54,550 nucleotides of DNA from an uncultured Bacteroidales bacterium (GTDB lineage Bacteria; Bacteroidota; Bacteroidia; Bacteroidales; JAFGXI01). Numbering within the stretch: position 1 is the stretch's first letter; the number at the start of each line of letters is the position of its first letter. Position numbers and translations under genes: made by a program. The stretch spans positions 1 to 54,550 of the forward strand of contig CAMZKE010000021.1 in the NCBI GenBank assembly GCA_947311115.1, in the 5' to 3' direction. The notes beneath the pieces were generated by a model, which was not told where the DNA came from, did not search any database, and saw only the letters and a list, made by a program, of their open reading frames with translations. This document shows positions 28,234 through 38,536 of this stretch, in pieces.

Positions 28234-30044
28234 CGTTTTATAATTTTCTGAGTTGATATATTGTTTTTAGAATAGAATTGTATAAAATACACTCCTTTTG
28301 TGAGATAACTAAAATCTATTGAATTAGTAGCTTCAATATTTTTAATTAATATACCGCTACTATTGAATACTTTTATTGATTTTACATCGAGCTTCTCAAT
28401 ATTATCAAAATATAGTACGCCAAATGTAGGATTAGGATAAACTTTTATTGTTTCTTTTGTCGCAAATGTATTAATATTTGCAGAAACAGATCCTGCTGTA
28501 ACAGCATCTAAATGAAAACCGGCGCCCAATATATTTTCGGTTCCATTTCCGTTATCTTCAATTCTAATGTATCTTGCATTTGCAGCACCATTTATATCAA
28601 AAGATGTTGTGGAAGAACCTGTACCCAACGATGTCCATGGTCCATCTATTGTTGATGAATAAAACGCCTCAAATTCGTTGCCTGTACCACTTGCACTACC
28701 GTGTATTGTAATATCGCTGCCGGAAACATCTACTATTGGAGCTTCCATATCAACAACAACATATCCAGTATCACCAATTGCATAATACTCGCCATCTGAT
28801 TTACCAAGAGCTTTCCATGTTTTGGCAGGGTCGTTATAATTATTATGATTTCGGCATGTTATAATTTTTTGAGCAGAATATATTGAATTGGGTGTTAATT
28901 GAAAATCAGTAGTTGTTACAGCATTATCAGAAACATTAACTGTAGTAGTTTGTGATGCGTAACCTGTTGCGGAAATTTTAATATTGTATGTGCCTGCTTG
29001 TAAATAACGATGGTAATCACCATTTGTAGCTCCCGAATAAGATGGTATTCTTCCTTCTACTTCAATTTTTGCCTTTAAACCAGTACCTGAATTTACATCT
29101 GTTACAACTCCTTCAATTCCTTCACCTGCTTTTTTTAACATCATAAAAATGGCCGGCTTATTCATTGTAAGCAATTGACATGAATTGTATATTGGATTTG
29201 TAAAAAGCATTAACTCTACACTGAAAGCATAAATTCCTAGTGAACCATATGCAAATTCAACTAAAGCACCATTTGTGGGGTAAAGATCATATCCTTTGTC
29301 TACAGCAAATTCATTTGAAGGGTAGCCAGAAATAACATCATATTGGTTTGCTAAATATTCAATATCTATGTTATCAGGACAGTCTTCTCCTTTATAATAC
29401 CATGGGTATATAATGCCTTGAAGTCCTGCGTGATAATCAATCATAACATTAAAGTTACGAGATAGAATAAAATCTCTTGTGGCTTTTGTTTCAGGTTCGG
29501 AGTATTCATTTGGATCAAAATCTTCTGCATTCCACATATATCCGTAATTTCTATTCATATCAATTCCATTAGCATTTGGCCTATTATACCAGTTAATACC
29601 TCGTAATCCATCTGGGTTCATTACCGCTATAATCCATATTTCTCTAGTGTTAATTAACTCTGTAATTTGAGAATCAGAGTTATAATCTAAACATAATTTT
29701 CTCGCTAATTTCATAGCTACTTGTTCAGGGTTATTTTCGTCCCCATGAATACAAAAAGTTAGTAGAATTTCCGGTTCAGTTTCATCTACGTTTACATTAT
29801 CACTAAATTTAAGAGCTACTATATCGTAACCTGAAACCGAAGTCCCTATTATAACTTCTTTACAAATATTAGGAAAATTTGTTGCTAAACTATCTTGTAA
29901 ATCACGAATTTCATCTACGTCACCTATTTGGTTAACATCATTATTTCTGTCAACTTCTAATTGTTGACATTGTCCAAAAGTATAATTTGAAAATACTGTA
30001 ATTCCCAAAATCATAACTATTATTATGTTTATTTTAATTTTCAT
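28230..30044 (-). CDS. M14 zinc carboxypeptidase with T9SS sorting domain
   Basis: The 604-residue secreted enzyme has a signal peptide ending at TFGQ. The M14 peptidase domain (about 40-300) has zinc ligands H100 and E103 (CIHGDENNPEQ) and H205 (DYHAG), the substrate-binding NRNY near 165 and general base E277 (FSVEL). A carboxypeptidase-regulatory-like beta domain (about 312-385), a discoidin-like stretch (about 395-525) and a T9SS type A tail (IKVYPNPTFGVLYF) follow. It removes C-terminal residues from peptides outside the cell. It is the first gene of the operon, so the CGAATGT-containing region upstream should control all four genes. Confidence 0.9.
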   Translation of the reverse strand: MKIKINIIIVMILGITVFSNYTFGQCQQLEVDRNNDVNQIGDVDEIRDLQDSLATNFPNICKEVIIGTSVSGYDIVALKFSDNVNVDETEPEILLTFCIHGDENNPEQVAMKLARKLCLDYNSDSQITELINTREIWIIAVMNPDGLRGINWYNRPNANGIDMNRNYGYMWNAEDFDPNEYSEPETKATRDFILSRNFNVMIDYHAGLQGIIYPWYYKGEDCPDNIDIEYLANQYDVISGYPSNEFAVDKGYDLYPTNGALVEFAYGSLGIYAFSVELMLFTNPIYNSCQLLTMNKPAIFMMLKKAGEGIEGVVTDVNSGTGLKAKIEVEGRIPSYSGATNGDYHRYLQAGTYNIKISATGYASQTTTVNVSDNAVTTTDFQLTPNSIYSAQKIITCRNHNNYNDPAKTWKALGKSDGEYYAIGDTGYVVVDMEAPIVDVSGSDITIHGSASGTGNEFEAFYSSTIDGPWTSLGTGSSTTSFDINGAANARYIRIEDNGNGTENILGAGFHLDAVTAGSVSANINTFATKETIKVYPNPTFGVLYFDNIEKLDVKSIKVFNSSGILIKNIEATNSIDFSYLTKGVYFIQFYSKNNISTQKIIKR

Positions 30045-30125
30045 TGTGTTATTATTTTTAATAGATTAATGCAAATATCGTAATAAAGACCCTAAATGTT
30101 TAATTATGTTGCTTGTTATGATTAA

Positions 30126-30187
30126 CGAATGTGTACATTCGAATAACAATCCTTTATTATAGGTATAGTAAATAATATTACGAATGT
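30126..30187 (-). promoter_or_regulatory. Candidate operator of the secreted-hydrolase operon
   Basis: CGAATGT-GT-ACATTCG, a perfect inverted repeat at 30126-30141, is accompanied by a third CGAATGT at 30181-30187. It lies 82-143 bases upstream of the M14 gene start and just after the stop of the TPR-AraC gene. AraC proteins commonly bind paired half-sites, so the neighbouring regulator is the natural candidate. No exact TAnnTTTG is seen here. Confidence 0.5.
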
Positions 30188-30244
30188 AATAAGTCTAAAT
30201 AAATTGCAAAAAAAACACAAATAACACATTATAAGTAATATTAA

Positions 30245-31873
30245 TTATTTTTTCGCACTAGCAATTTTACGAAATGCAGATGGTGTTAAACCTGTTTTTT
30301 GTTTGAAAAGAGTATTGAATGATGATATTGAATGAAACCCTGATATTTCGGCAATACCGGCAATTGAATATTTGTTATTTATAGAATCTGAAATTAGTTT
30401 AACTGCATAATTTATCCTATAAGTATTAATAAAACTTGTAAAATTTATATTAAAAGTTTCATTTACTATTTGAGACAAATAAGTACGACTAATATTAAGT
30501 TTTGTTGCAACTAATTCAATAGATAAATCTTTCTTAAGATACAATTTTTCATCCTCTATTAATTGTTTTAAAATTAATATAGTCTGTTTCTTTTTTTCAT
30601 CTGATAAAGATGATGATGCATATTTTTTTGTTGAAATAATAGAGTTCTCATCTGTTTTTTCATCAATATTAATTATCTCAAGGTTACGCTTAACTAACTC
30701 TTTGTTAGAAAAAGAAAGTCTTTTCTTTTGGCGATAAAATACAATCGCAATTACTATTACAATAAAAAGAAAGATGTATAGAATTAATAGCAGTGTACTT
30801 TTGAATTCATTGTGTTGAATTTCAATTTCCTTTTCTTTTTCTAGAAGGTTTATCCTTTCTTCTTTTCGTTGAACTTCATGTGCTATTTGAAGTTGTACAA
30901 TACGTGATTCTGTTTTTTCATTAATAATACTGTCTTTTAATGCCATATATTTTTTTTGAAATAAGTAAGCATTTTTATAATCTTTATCAATAATACTAAT
31001 TTGAGATTTTAAATCGAATACACTCATAAGTAAATCTTTTGCACCAAATAAACTTACCTTTTTCAAACAATTGTTAAGGTATCTTTTAGATTTAGTAATG
31101 TTGCCTTGTAAAAAATAAAATTCAGAAAGATTATAAGCTGCATTTACATAAAGTCCAACATCACTAATTGAATCAGCAATATGGTATGACATAATCAAAT
31201 ATTTTTCTGAAAGTGTGTTTTCTTCCATGTTTAAATATGTAATGCCAATATTAGAATAAGAGTCAGAAATACCTATATAATCATTTGAATTCTTTCTTAT
31301 TTGAAGTGATTTATTATAATAGTAGAGTGCAGAATCGTATTGGGCCATTAAATCATGAATTAATCCGATATTATTAAAAGAGCCACTTAAATATAGTAAA
31401 ATTTTATCAGGTTCTTGAGTTGTTTTAACTAGTTGACGTTTAATTTTTAATGCTTCTTTAAAATGTTTTAAAGCTTTTTTGTATTGACCTCTACTGCCAT
31501 AAATTACACCTAAATTATTAAGAATATTAGATGTCCCATCTAGCTTATTAGTCTTTTTATATAATTGTAGTGCTTTAATGTAAAATGATGTTGATTTGTC
31601 AATAATTCCAATCTCTTTATATGCCGTTCCAAGAAAATTATAAATATCTGCAATTATAAGAGTGTCATTTTTATATATGCCATATAAAAGTGCTTTTTTT
31701 GACAAAATAATTTGGCTTTCAATCGATATTGATTGCTTGGCACTATCTAGATATATTTTTGTTGAATCTATTTGTACCTCACTATGTACATGTATAATTA
31801 ATAAATTAAATATTATGGTAAAAAAAATACGTTTTTTACTACAATATTTAATTTTGCTAAATGTTTTTTTCAT
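30245..31873 (-). CDS. Membrane TPR sensor with AraC-type DNA-binding domain
   Basis: The 542-residue protein has an N-terminal hydrophobic segment (about 15-31), then tetratricopeptide repeats (about 60-310, e.g. YKKALKHFKEALKIKRQL), a coiled segment, a second membrane helix near 358-378 and a C-terminal AraC helix-turn-helix (about 435-540, ending KQKTGLTPSAFRKI). TPRs on the outside and DNA binding on the inside suggest one-component signalling across the membrane. It lies 200 bases upstream of the secreted hydrolase operon on the same strand and is the likely local regulator. The inducer is unknown. Confidence 0.88.
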   Translation of the reverse strand: MKKTFSKIKYCSKKRIFFTIIFNLLIIHVHSEVQIDSTKIYLDSAKQSISIESQIILSKKALLYGIYKNDTLIIADIYNFLGTAYKEIGIIDKSTSFYIKALQLYKKTNKLDGTSNILNNLGVIYGSRGQYKKALKHFKEALKIKRQLVKTTQEPDKILLYLSGSFNNIGLIHDLMAQYDSALYYYNKSLQIRKNSNDYIGISDSYSNIGITYLNMEENTLSEKYLIMSYHIADSISDVGLYVNAAYNLSEFYFLQGNITKSKRYLNNCLKKVSLFGAKDLLMSVFDLKSQISIIDKDYKNAYLFQKKYMALKDSIINEKTESRIVQLQIAHEVQRKEERINLLEKEKEIEIQHNEFKSTLLLILYIFLFIVIVIAIVFYRQKKRLSFSNKELVKRNLEIINIDEKTDENSIISTKKYASSSLSDEKKKQTILILKQLIEDEKLYLKKDLSIELVATKLNISRTYLSQIVNETFNINFTSFINTYRINYAVKLISDSINNKYSIAGIAEISGFHSISSFNTLFKQKTGLTPSAFRKIASAKK

Positions 31874-32109
31874 TTTACTTTAAATACCATTTGTGTAATT
31901 TTATTGGCATAACTATTATTAAAACTAATTATAATGACACTGCCTATATTTTTTGTTGTAGTTTTTTATTTATGTAAAGTTAATATAATATTTCTGTTTG
32001 TTCATGTTTTTTTTTGATAAAGCTACAATTATTATTGTACTTATCTTTGTCAACTCACGAAGTTTGAGAAATTAGGTTTAACAATATTTATTTTATAATA
32101 GGCTTAAAT

Positions 32110-32155
32110 TTTAATCTGTTTTAGTTTAATTTCTTGCCTATATAGATATGCAAAT
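32110..32155 (+). repeat. Dispersed repeat, copy E (degenerate)
   Basis: It begins TTTAATCTGTTTTAGTTTAAT and shares the following CTTGCCTAT with copy D (CCTGCCTAT). The second hairpin of the full-length copies is missing. The right edge is uncertain. Confidence 0.5.
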
Positions 32156-32322
32156 AAATGTTAATCAGTAATCAACCAATTGTTGTATTTCTAAACTTTA
32201 TGAAAACACACCTCAGTATTGTTTTGTTATTTAGAATAAATATAAATAAATTAAAGTAAACAAACACCAAATTACCGCAAATGCACTATATAGCTGTAAG
32301 TTATATTATTATCATTAATTTA

Positions 32323-32338
32323 TATGATAAAAATCATA
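32323..32338. promoter_or_regulatory. CRP/FNR-like palindrome upstream of napA
   Basis: TATGAT-AAAA-ATCATA is a perfect 16-base palindrome with the TGAT-N4-ATCA core recognised by CRP/FNR-family regulators. Its centre is about 118 bases before the napA start. A similar site precedes the nuoE-like gene at 54277. Control by an anaerobic FNR-type activator is inferred. Confidence 0.6.
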
Positions 32339-32448
32339 ATAAAAGATAATAGCATCTTAAAATATTATTTATATTTTCGTGAAATACTACTGTGAAGTAG
32401 CATTTAAGTATAAAAATATTTGAATTAATAAATATAATTCCATTTTGT

Positions 32449-35235
32449 ATGAGTTTAAGCAGAAGAGATTTTATTAAAAGTTCGGCAGTAGCAACTGTTG
32501 CTGCGGCTGTAGGCATGAGCTTGCCAAAAAGCTTAAAAGCTGCTCCCAAAAAAGCAGAAGGAGAGTGGCGTTGGGATAAATCAGTGTGTCGTTTTTGTGG
32601 AACAGGATGTGGTATTATGGTAGCAACTAAAAACGATAGAATTGTTGCCGTTAAGGGAGACCCTGCCGCACCTGTTAATCGCGGATTGAATTGTATTAAA
32701 GGTTACTTTAATGCAAAAATTATGTACGGTGAAGACCGTTTAAAAACACCATTAATGCGTGTTGACGCTATGGGTAATTTTAGTAAGAACGGAAAATTTA
32801 AACCTGTTAGTTGGAAAAAAGCTTTCGACGAAATGGAGAAACAAATAAAACGTTCGCTAAAAGAACTTGGTCCAACAGGTATAGGAATTTTTGGTTCGGG
32901 GCAATATACTGTACAAGAGGGATATGCAGCTATTAAATTAATGAAAGCAGGTTTTCGTTCTAATAATATTGATCCAAATGCTCGTCATTGTATGGCATCG
33001 GCTGTAGCCGGATTTATTCAAACATTTGGTATTGATGAGCCTTCTGGTTGTTACGATGATATTGAATTAACAGATACTGTTATTACTTGGGGCTCAAATA
33101 TGGCAGAAATGCACCCAATTCTTTGGTCTCGAGTAACCGATAGAAAACTAAATAATCCTGATAAAGTTAAAATTATAAACCTTACAACTTTTACAAATCG
33201 TACGTCTGATTTAGCTGATACAGAGATTGTTTTTCGTCCGCAAACCGACCTGGCAATATGGAATTATCTTGCAAGAGAAATAGTATATAATTACCCTGAA
33301 GCAATTGATTGGGATTTTGTAAAAAAACATACAGTTTTTGCAACCGGTGTTGTTGATACAGGTTATGGAATGAGAACGCCTGAACATCCTAATTTTACAG
33401 ATAAAGAGCGTGAAACTGTTAAGCAAGAAGTTTCTAAAAAACTATCGAAAGCCGAAGGTGTTTCATTAGCATATTTAGGATATAAAGAAGGTGATACACT
33501 TGAAATGAAAAATAGAGCATCTGCCGGTAAACATTGGCAAATTTCTTTTGAAGATTTCAAAAAAGCCTTAGCTCCTTATACCTTAGATTATGTTGCTGAA
33601 GTTGCAAAAGGTAATCCTGATGAATCAATAGAAGAATTTAAAAATAAATTGAAAGAATTGGCTAAACTTTATGTTGAAAAACAACGTAAAGTTGTGTCGT
33701 TCTGGACAATGGGGATGAACCAGCACACTCGTGGAACATGGGTTAATGAGCAAGCATATATGGTGCACTTTTTACTTGGTAAACAAGCAAAACCCGGAAG
33801 TGGTGCATTTAGTTTAACTGGTCAACCAAGTGCCTGTGGTACAGCACGCGAGGTTGGTACTTTTGCTCACCGTTTACCTGCCGATATGGTTGTTAAAAAT
33901 CCGAAACATCGTGCAACAGCAGAAAAAATATGGATGTTACCTGAAGGTACAATAAATCCGAAAGTTGGCTCTCATGTAATGAAAATTCATCGCGATGTTG
34001 AAGATGGTAAAATAAAATTTATTTGGGTACAAGTAAACAACCCATATCAAAACACAGCAAGTGCAAGTCATTGGATAAAATCTGCACGTAAGCAAGATAA
34101 TTTTATTGTTGTAAGCGATGGTTATCCCGGAATTTCGGCAAAAGTTGCCGATTTGGTTTTACCATCAGCAATGATATACGAAAAGTGGGGAGCATACGGA
34201 AATGCCGAGCGGAGAACTCAACATTGGAAACAACAAGTTACACCTGTTGGTGATGCAATGCCTGATATTTGGCAAATTGTTGAGTTATCAAAACGTTTCA
34301 AAATTCGTGAAGTTTGGGGCGAACAAAATATTCCTGGTTTAGATGCTCCATTACCCGATGTAACAAATAAAGTAGCTGATTTAGGTTATAATCCTAATTC
34401 TACATTATACGATGTGCTTTTTGCGAATAAAAGAGCAAAATCTTTTTCTTGGCCCGACCCAATTGGCTCTGGTTTCCAAAACACCGAAGTTGAGGGCGAT
34501 AAACGTACGGTTTTAGGTGCTGATAATAAAGAGTGGAAAGGTTATGGCTTTTTTATTCAGAAATATTTGTGGGAAGAATATCGTATGTTTGGTGAAGGTC
34601 ATGGACATGATTATGCCGATTTCGATACATACCATAAAGTACGTGGTTTAAAATGGCCTGTTGTTGACGGCAAAGAAACTCAATGGCGTTTTAATTCTAA
34701 ATACGATCCTTATGCTAAAAAGGCAGGAACAGGCGATTTTGCTTTCTATGGAAAAGCTTTAAAAGCAATTCCAGAAGGTGATTTAAAAGGACCTAAAAGT
34801 AAGGATAAAATACCATTGCCAAATAAAGCAAAAATATTTTTCCGTCCGTTTATGGATGCACCGGAAATACCGGATAAAACATATCCATTTTGGTTGTCAA
34901 CAGGTAGAGTTTTAGAGCATTGGCACAGTGGAACTATGACAATGCGTGTTCCTGAGTTATATCGTGCTGTTCCTGAAGCACTTTGTTATATGCACCCAAA
35001 AGATGCTGAATCGAAAGGGATTAAACAAGGTGATTTGGTTTGGGTTGAGTCAAGAAGGGGAAAGGTTAAAGCTCATGTCGATACTCGTGGTAGAAATCGC
35101 CCGCCTCGTGGTTTGGTTTATGTACCTTGGTTCGACGAGAAAGTGTTTATAAACAAAGTTTGTTTAGATGCTACCTGCCCAATCTCGAAACAAACTGACT
35201 TTAAGAAAAGTGCCGTAAATGTATATAAAGTATAA
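32449..35235 (+). CDS. napA: Periplasmic nitrate reductase, catalytic subunit
   Basis: The 928-residue molybdoenzyme reduces nitrate to nitrite in the periplasm. A Tat signal (SRRDFIK, R5-R6) is followed by the 4Fe-4S site C47, C50, C54, C82 with K84 (CIKG), then the bis-MGD domains. The molybdenum ligand is Cys181 in [10 protein letters not shown], which marks NapA rather than NarG or a formate dehydrogenase. The C-terminal region ends with [19 protein letters not shown], as usual for the family. It is the first gene of a co-directional operon with napG, napH, napB, a propeller, napD and a porin. An FNR-like site lies upstream. Confidence 0.95.
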   Translation: MSLSRRDFIKSSAVATVAAAVGMSLPKSLKAAPKKAEGEWRWDKSVCRFCGTGCGIMVATKNDRIVAVKGDPAAPVNRGLNCIKGYFNAKIMYGEDRLKTPLMRVDAMGNFSKNGKFKPVSWKKAFDEMEKQIKRSLKELGPTGIGIFGSGQYTVQEGYAAIKLMKAGFRSNNIDPNARHCMASAVAGFIQTFGIDEPSGCYDDIELTDTVITWGSNMAEMHPILWSRVTDRKLNNPDKVKIINLTTFTNRTSDLADTEIVFRPQTDLAIWNYLAREIVYNYPEAIDWDFVKKHTVFATGVVDTGYGMRTPEHPNFTDKERETVKQEVSKKLSKAEGVSLAYLGYKEGDTLEMKNRASAGKHWQISFEDFKKALAPYTLDYVAEVAKGNPDESIEEFKNKLKELAKLYVEKQRKVVSFWTMGMNQHTRGTWVNEQAYMVHFLLGKQAKPGSGAFSLTGQPSACGTAREVGTFAHRLPADMVVKNPKHRATAEKIWMLPEGTINPKVGSHVMKIHRDVEDGKIKFIWVQVNNPYQNTASASHWIKSARKQDNFIVVSDGYPGISAKVADLVLPSAMIYEKWGAYGNAERRTQHWKQQVTPVGDAMPDIWQIVELSKRFKIREVWGEQNIPGLDAPLPDVTNKVADLGYNPNSTLYDVLFANKRAKSFSWPDPIGSGFQNTEVEGDKRTVLGADNKEWKGYGFFIQKYLWEEYRMFGEGHGHDYADFDTYHKVRGLKWPVVDGKETQWRFNSKYDPYAKKAGTGDFAFYGKALKAIPEGDLKGPKSKDKIPLPNKAKIFFRPFMDAPEIPDKTYPFWLSTGRVLEHWHSGTMTMRVPELYRAVPEALCYMHPKDAESKGIKQGDLVWVESRRGKVKAHVDTRGRNRPPRGLVYVPWFDEKVFINKVCLDATCPISKQTDFKKSAVNVYKV

Positions 35236-35313
35236 CTGAGTATAAAGTGAAAAGCTGAAAGTTATTAGTAATAAACTTTCAACTTTTCAACTTTTAACTT
35301 TTAACTAGTTTAA

Positions 35314-36138
35314 ATGTCAGAAGAAGATAAAACAGAAAATTCTAACGCAACATCGCGTAAAGATGCTCTAAAAACAATGTTTATGGGAGCCGGTTATTTG
35401 GCTCTCGGAGGCATGGTTTGGGGTGGGTACGTAAACGATGTAAAAGCTGAAGAGTTTGTGCTTCGTCCGCCGGGAGCAATAAAAGAAAGCGAGTTTGTAA
35501 AAGCATGTATTAAATGCGGTTTATGTGTTGAGGCATGTCCGTACGATACTTTAAAACTTTCTACTCCAAAAGACAATAAAGTTACAGGCACACCATATTT
35601 TGAAGCAAGAGAAACACCTTGCTATATGTGTACCGATATTCCTTGTGTACCCGTTTGTCCTACCGAGGCATTAAACCAAAAATCGCTTTTCGCATTAGCT
35701 GATGACAATACCAAAAAAATGGATGTAAATAAATCTAAAATGGGCTTGGCTGTTGTTAATAAAGAGTCGTGTATTGCCTTTTGGGGAGTACAATGCGATG
35801 CTTGTTATCGTGCTTGTCCGCTTTTAGATGAAGCAATTACCATTGAGTACGATAAAAATGAACGTACAGGAAAACACGCTTTTTTAAAGCCTGTGGTAAA
35901 TGCCGAAATTTGTACCGGTTGTGGTATATGCGAGCATGCTTGTGTTACCGAAATTCCGGCTATAAAAGTTTTACCGTTAAGTATTGCTACCGGAAAAGTT
36001 GGCGAACATTATATTAAAGGTTGGGATAAAAACGATGAAAAACGTTTGGAAGGTATTGTAGTTGATACAGAAACTGATGATGATAATTCAGGTGCAATTG
36101 ATTATTTAAACGATTCTGACGATTTATTTAATGATTAA
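35314..36138 (+). CDS. napG: Ferredoxin-type protein NapG
   Basis: The 274-residue protein carries four 4Fe-4S clusters: CIKCGLCVEACP, CYMCTDIPCVPVCP, the irregular CIAFWGVQCDACYRACP typical of NapG, and CTGCGICEHAC. The N-terminal SRKDALK followed by a hydrophobic stretch looks like a Tat-type export signal with Arg-Lys, so the clusters should face the periplasm. With NapH it forms a quinol-oxidising module that passes electrons towards NapB and NapA. The gene starts 78 bases after napA, past a spacer of CAACTTTTAACTTTT-like repeats, and overlaps napH by 8 bases. Confidence 0.93.
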   Translation: MSEEDKTENSNATSRKDALKTMFMGAGYLALGGMVWGGYVNDVKAEEFVLRPPGAIKESEFVKACIKCGLCVEACPYDTLKLSTPKDNKVTGTPYFEARETPCYMCTDIPCVPVCPTEALNQKSLFALADDNTKKMDVNKSKMGLAVVNKESCIAFWGVQCDACYRACPLLDEAITIEYDKNERTGKHAFLKPVVNAEICTGCGICEHACVTEIPAIKVLPLSIATGKVGEHYIKGWDKNDEKRLEGIVVDTETDDDNSGAIDYLNDSDDLFND

Positions 36139-36919
36139 AAATAATAAATATCTGATATTAAGAAGGTTTGTTCAATTAACAACTTTATTTCTATTTTTTG
36201 CCGGAGCAAATTTTGGTCTTGGTATTTTAAAAGGAAACTTAAGTACAGCTAATGTGTTTGGTAAATTTCATTTATCAGACCCGTACGCTGTATTGCAAAT
36301 GGCTTTTACAGGATATTTTCCAACTATTGAGATAATTATAGGTGCGGTAATAGTACTCGTTTTTTATTCATTATTAGGTGGGAGAATATTTTGTAGTTGG
36401 GTTTGTCCTTTAAATATTATTACCGATTTTGCATCATATTTAAGAAAGAAATTTAAAATAAAGACTTTGTTAAAATCAGGAATAGTATCTCGTAAAATTA
36501 GATATTATGTTCTTGTTTTAGGACTTATTCTGTCGTTTATAACAGGTGTTGCTGCATTTGAACTTGTAAATCCAATATCAATATTATTTCGAGGAGTAAT
36601 TTTTGGAACTACTTTTAGTTTTACTGCGGTATTCATAATATTTTTATTCGATTTGCTAATTATTGAACATGGTTGGTGCGGACATGTTTGCCCGGTTGGA
36701 GCAGTGTATTCTGCCACAGGAAAATTTCGTTTACTTAAAATTTATCATACATCAGAAAATTGTACGCTATGTATGAAGTGTAAGCATGTTTGCCCTGAAG
36801 TTCAAGTACTTGGTATTATTGGAAAAAAAACAGGAAAAATAAACTCATCGGAATGTACAGATTGTGCACGTTGCATTGATGTATGTGATGATGATGCTTT
36901 AAAATTTAAATTAAAATAA
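36131..36919 (+). CDS. napH: Quinol dehydrogenase membrane component NapH
   Basis: The 262-residue membrane protein has four or five hydrophobic helices and the two cytoplasmic CxxxCP motifs of the family (CSWVCPLN near 97 and CGHVCPVG near 187). Two C-terminal 4Fe-4S sites follow (CTLCMKCKHVCP and CTDCARCIDVC). It takes electrons from menaquinol and hands them to NapG. No NapC tetraheme protein is encoded in the window, so NapGH is the only candidate entry route for electrons here. It overlaps napG and is followed by napB after 10 bases. Confidence 0.93.
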   Translation: MIKNNKYLILRRFVQLTTLFLFFAGANFGLGILKGNLSTANVFGKFHLSDPYAVLQMAFTGYFPTIEIIIGAVIVLVFYSLLGGRIFCSWVCPLNIITDFASYLRKKFKIKTLLKSGIVSRKIRYYVLVLGLILSFITGVAAFELVNPISILFRGVIFGTTFSFTAVFIIFLFDLLIIEHGWCGHVCPVGAVYSATGKFRLLKIYHTSENCTLCMKCKHVCPEVQVLGIIGKKTGKINSSECTDCARCIDVCDDDALKFKLK

Positions 36920-36929
36920 AATTAAAATC

Positions 36930-37541
36930 ATGATAAAAAAAGTATTAATTTTTGGATTTGTTGCCACACTTATGTTTAGTTCGTGCGGTGGTGGCGATAA
37001 TAGCGGAGAAAATACTAATAATGTAAAATCCGTTGATGAAGAAACTTTGGGTTTAATTAAATCTGATGTTCAGAGTGATAATGAAAATTTGCTTGGTGCT
37101 ATGCCACAATATAGTACTAAAGCACCGGGTACTGCCGAAAAAATTGAGCGTTCGTTCGAGAATGCACCTCCAATGATTCCGCATATGACCGATGGATTTT
37201 TCCCAATTACAAAGGATAATAATATTTGTTTAACTTGTCATATGCCTGATAAAGTTGCATCGACAGGTGCAGTTGCTATTCCTCCAACACATTTTACCGA
37301 TTACAGACCAAAAGTGGTTAAAGTTGGCGATAAGTATTCTGTTGATGCCGAGGAAGGAGAGGTTGTTTCAACGAAACTCAGCAATTTATCTGCAGCTCGT
37401 TTTAATTGTTCACAATGTCATGTGCCACAGGCAAATGTAACTGTTGATATTAAAAATACTTTTGATAGAGTTTTTAGAAATGAAGCTTCTAAAACTGGCT
37501 CAAATCTTAACGATAACATTAAAGAGGGCGTTGAAAAATAA
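36930..37541 (+). CDS. napB: Diheme cytochrome subunit NapB, predicted lipoprotein
   Basis: The 203-residue protein has two heme c sites, C100-LT-C103-H104 and C160-SQ-C163-H164. The conserved PPMIPH (H85) and PTHFTDYR (H121) supply probable axial histidines, as in NapB. It receives electrons from NapGH and passes them to NapA. The N-terminus ends in a lipobox, LMFSSC with Cys19, followed by a Ser/Gly/Asn linker, so the subunit is probably lipid-anchored rather than free in the periplasm. Its stop shares one base with the ATG of the next gene. Confidence 0.92.
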   Translation: MIKKVLIFGFVATLMFSSCGGGDNSGENTNNVKSVDEETLGLIKSDVQSDNENLLGAMPQYSTKAPGTAEKIERSFENAPPMIPHMTDGFFPITKDNNICLTCHMPDKVASTGAVAIPPTHFTDYRPKVVKVGDKYSVDAEEGEVVSTKLSNLSAARFNCSQCHVPQANVTVDIKNTFDRVFRNEASKTGSNLNDNIKEGVEK

Positions 37542-38500
37542 TGATGAGTATTAAACAATACATACTAATTTTGTTATTTATATCGAGTACAATATTTGGT
37601 GTTAAACCAAAGTACTCAATAAAAACTAAAGCTAATGTTACAGATTTAATTTTTGAATTAAATAAATTGTATGTTTCTACCGATAATGGTGAAATTTGTG
37701 TGTATGGAATTCCATCAAAAAAATTATTAAAAACATATATTTTCCCTAATATTAAAGATTTTATTGGCGATATTATTGCTCCAAAAATATACGATATAGA
37801 TAAAATAAAAGCAAAGAATATCATAATATCAGTTTCGCAAGGAAAACACGGTTTTAGTAATGTTTATATTACTAAAAATGGGGAATCTAATCTTATTATT
37901 TCTGATATTAAAAATAAACTGATGATTAAAAAAGTTAAGTTTATTTCTGAAAATAATATTCTTTTAGGTTTGTTAAGTAACGAAATTGTACTTTACGATA
38001 TTAGAAATAAGAAAGAAATATACCGTAAGCAAATTAGTGCTTATACATTTTCTGATATTGTTTTAAACAAAGCTAAAACAAAGCTGGTTACTGCCGACGA
38101 AAGTGGTATTATTCATATTATTGATGTTAAAACAGGTAAATCAATAAAAGAATTATCAGGAAATAATGTAGATAATATTTATCAAATAGATTTTAAGAGA
38201 AATATTATTGTTTGTGGTGGGCAGGATAGACGATTTTCTGTGTATAATATAAGTACAAAAAAATCGTACTACTTGAATAGCAGTTTTTTAATTTATAGTG
38301 TTGGACTTAGTCCGAGTGGTAAATATGCCGGTTTTTATTGTAACGAAGATAACGATGTACAAATAATTAATACATCAACTAAATCAATAATATCAACTTT
38401 AAAAGGGCATGAGGCATGCTTAACAAAAATATTATTTATTGCTGATAATAAAATTTTTACAGCAGCACAAGAAAATATAATTTATTATTGGGAAATTTGA
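37541..38500 (+). CDS. NapL-like WD40/beta-propeller protein
   Basis: The 319 residues begin with a signal peptide (about 1-20) and then show WD40-like blades such as KLVTADESGIIHIIDVKTGK and the closing LKGHEACLTKILFI...YYWEI. Exported propellers named NapL occupy this position in nap clusters of Campylobacterota, between napB and napD, and their role in nitrate reduction is not settled. Identification rests on location, export and fold, so the symbol is withheld. It is tightly coupled to napB (TAATG overlap) and 36 bases from napD. Confidence 0.75.
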   Translation: MMSIKQYILILLFISSTIFGVKPKYSIKTKANVTDLIFELNKLYVSTDNGEICVYGIPSKKLLKTYIFPNIKDFIGDIIAPKIYDIDKIKAKNIIISVSQGKHGFSNVYITKNGESNLIISDIKNKLMIKKVKFISENNILLGLLSNEIVLYDIRNKKEIYRKQISAYTFSDIVLNKAKTKLVTADESGIIHIIDVKTGKSIKELSGNNVDNIYQIDFKRNIIVCGGQDRRFSVYNISTKKSYYLNSSFLIYSVGLSPSGKYAGFYCNEDNDVQIINTSTKSIISTLKGHEACLTKILFIADNKIFTAAQENIIYYWEI

Positions 38501-38536
38501 ATATATGTTTAAATATAAACTTAAAACTTTAAATTA

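Larger units (their letters stand above)
31874..32448. other. Divergent control region between TPR-AraC gene and napA
   Basis: No gene is supported in these 575 bases. They contain a degenerate copy of the dispersed repeat (32110-32155), an FNR-like palindrome (32323-32338) and a short CTACT-GTGA-AGTAG hairpin (32387-32400) in the probable napA leader. A -7-like TATTTTCG at 32372-32379 differs from consensus at one base. Confidence 0.6.

Noticed and set aside
35236-35313. CRISPR-like or tandem repeat array in the napA-napG spacer
   Set aside because: It is only short low-complexity repetition of CAACTTTTAACTTTT with no spacers. No CRISPR array was seen anywhere in the window.
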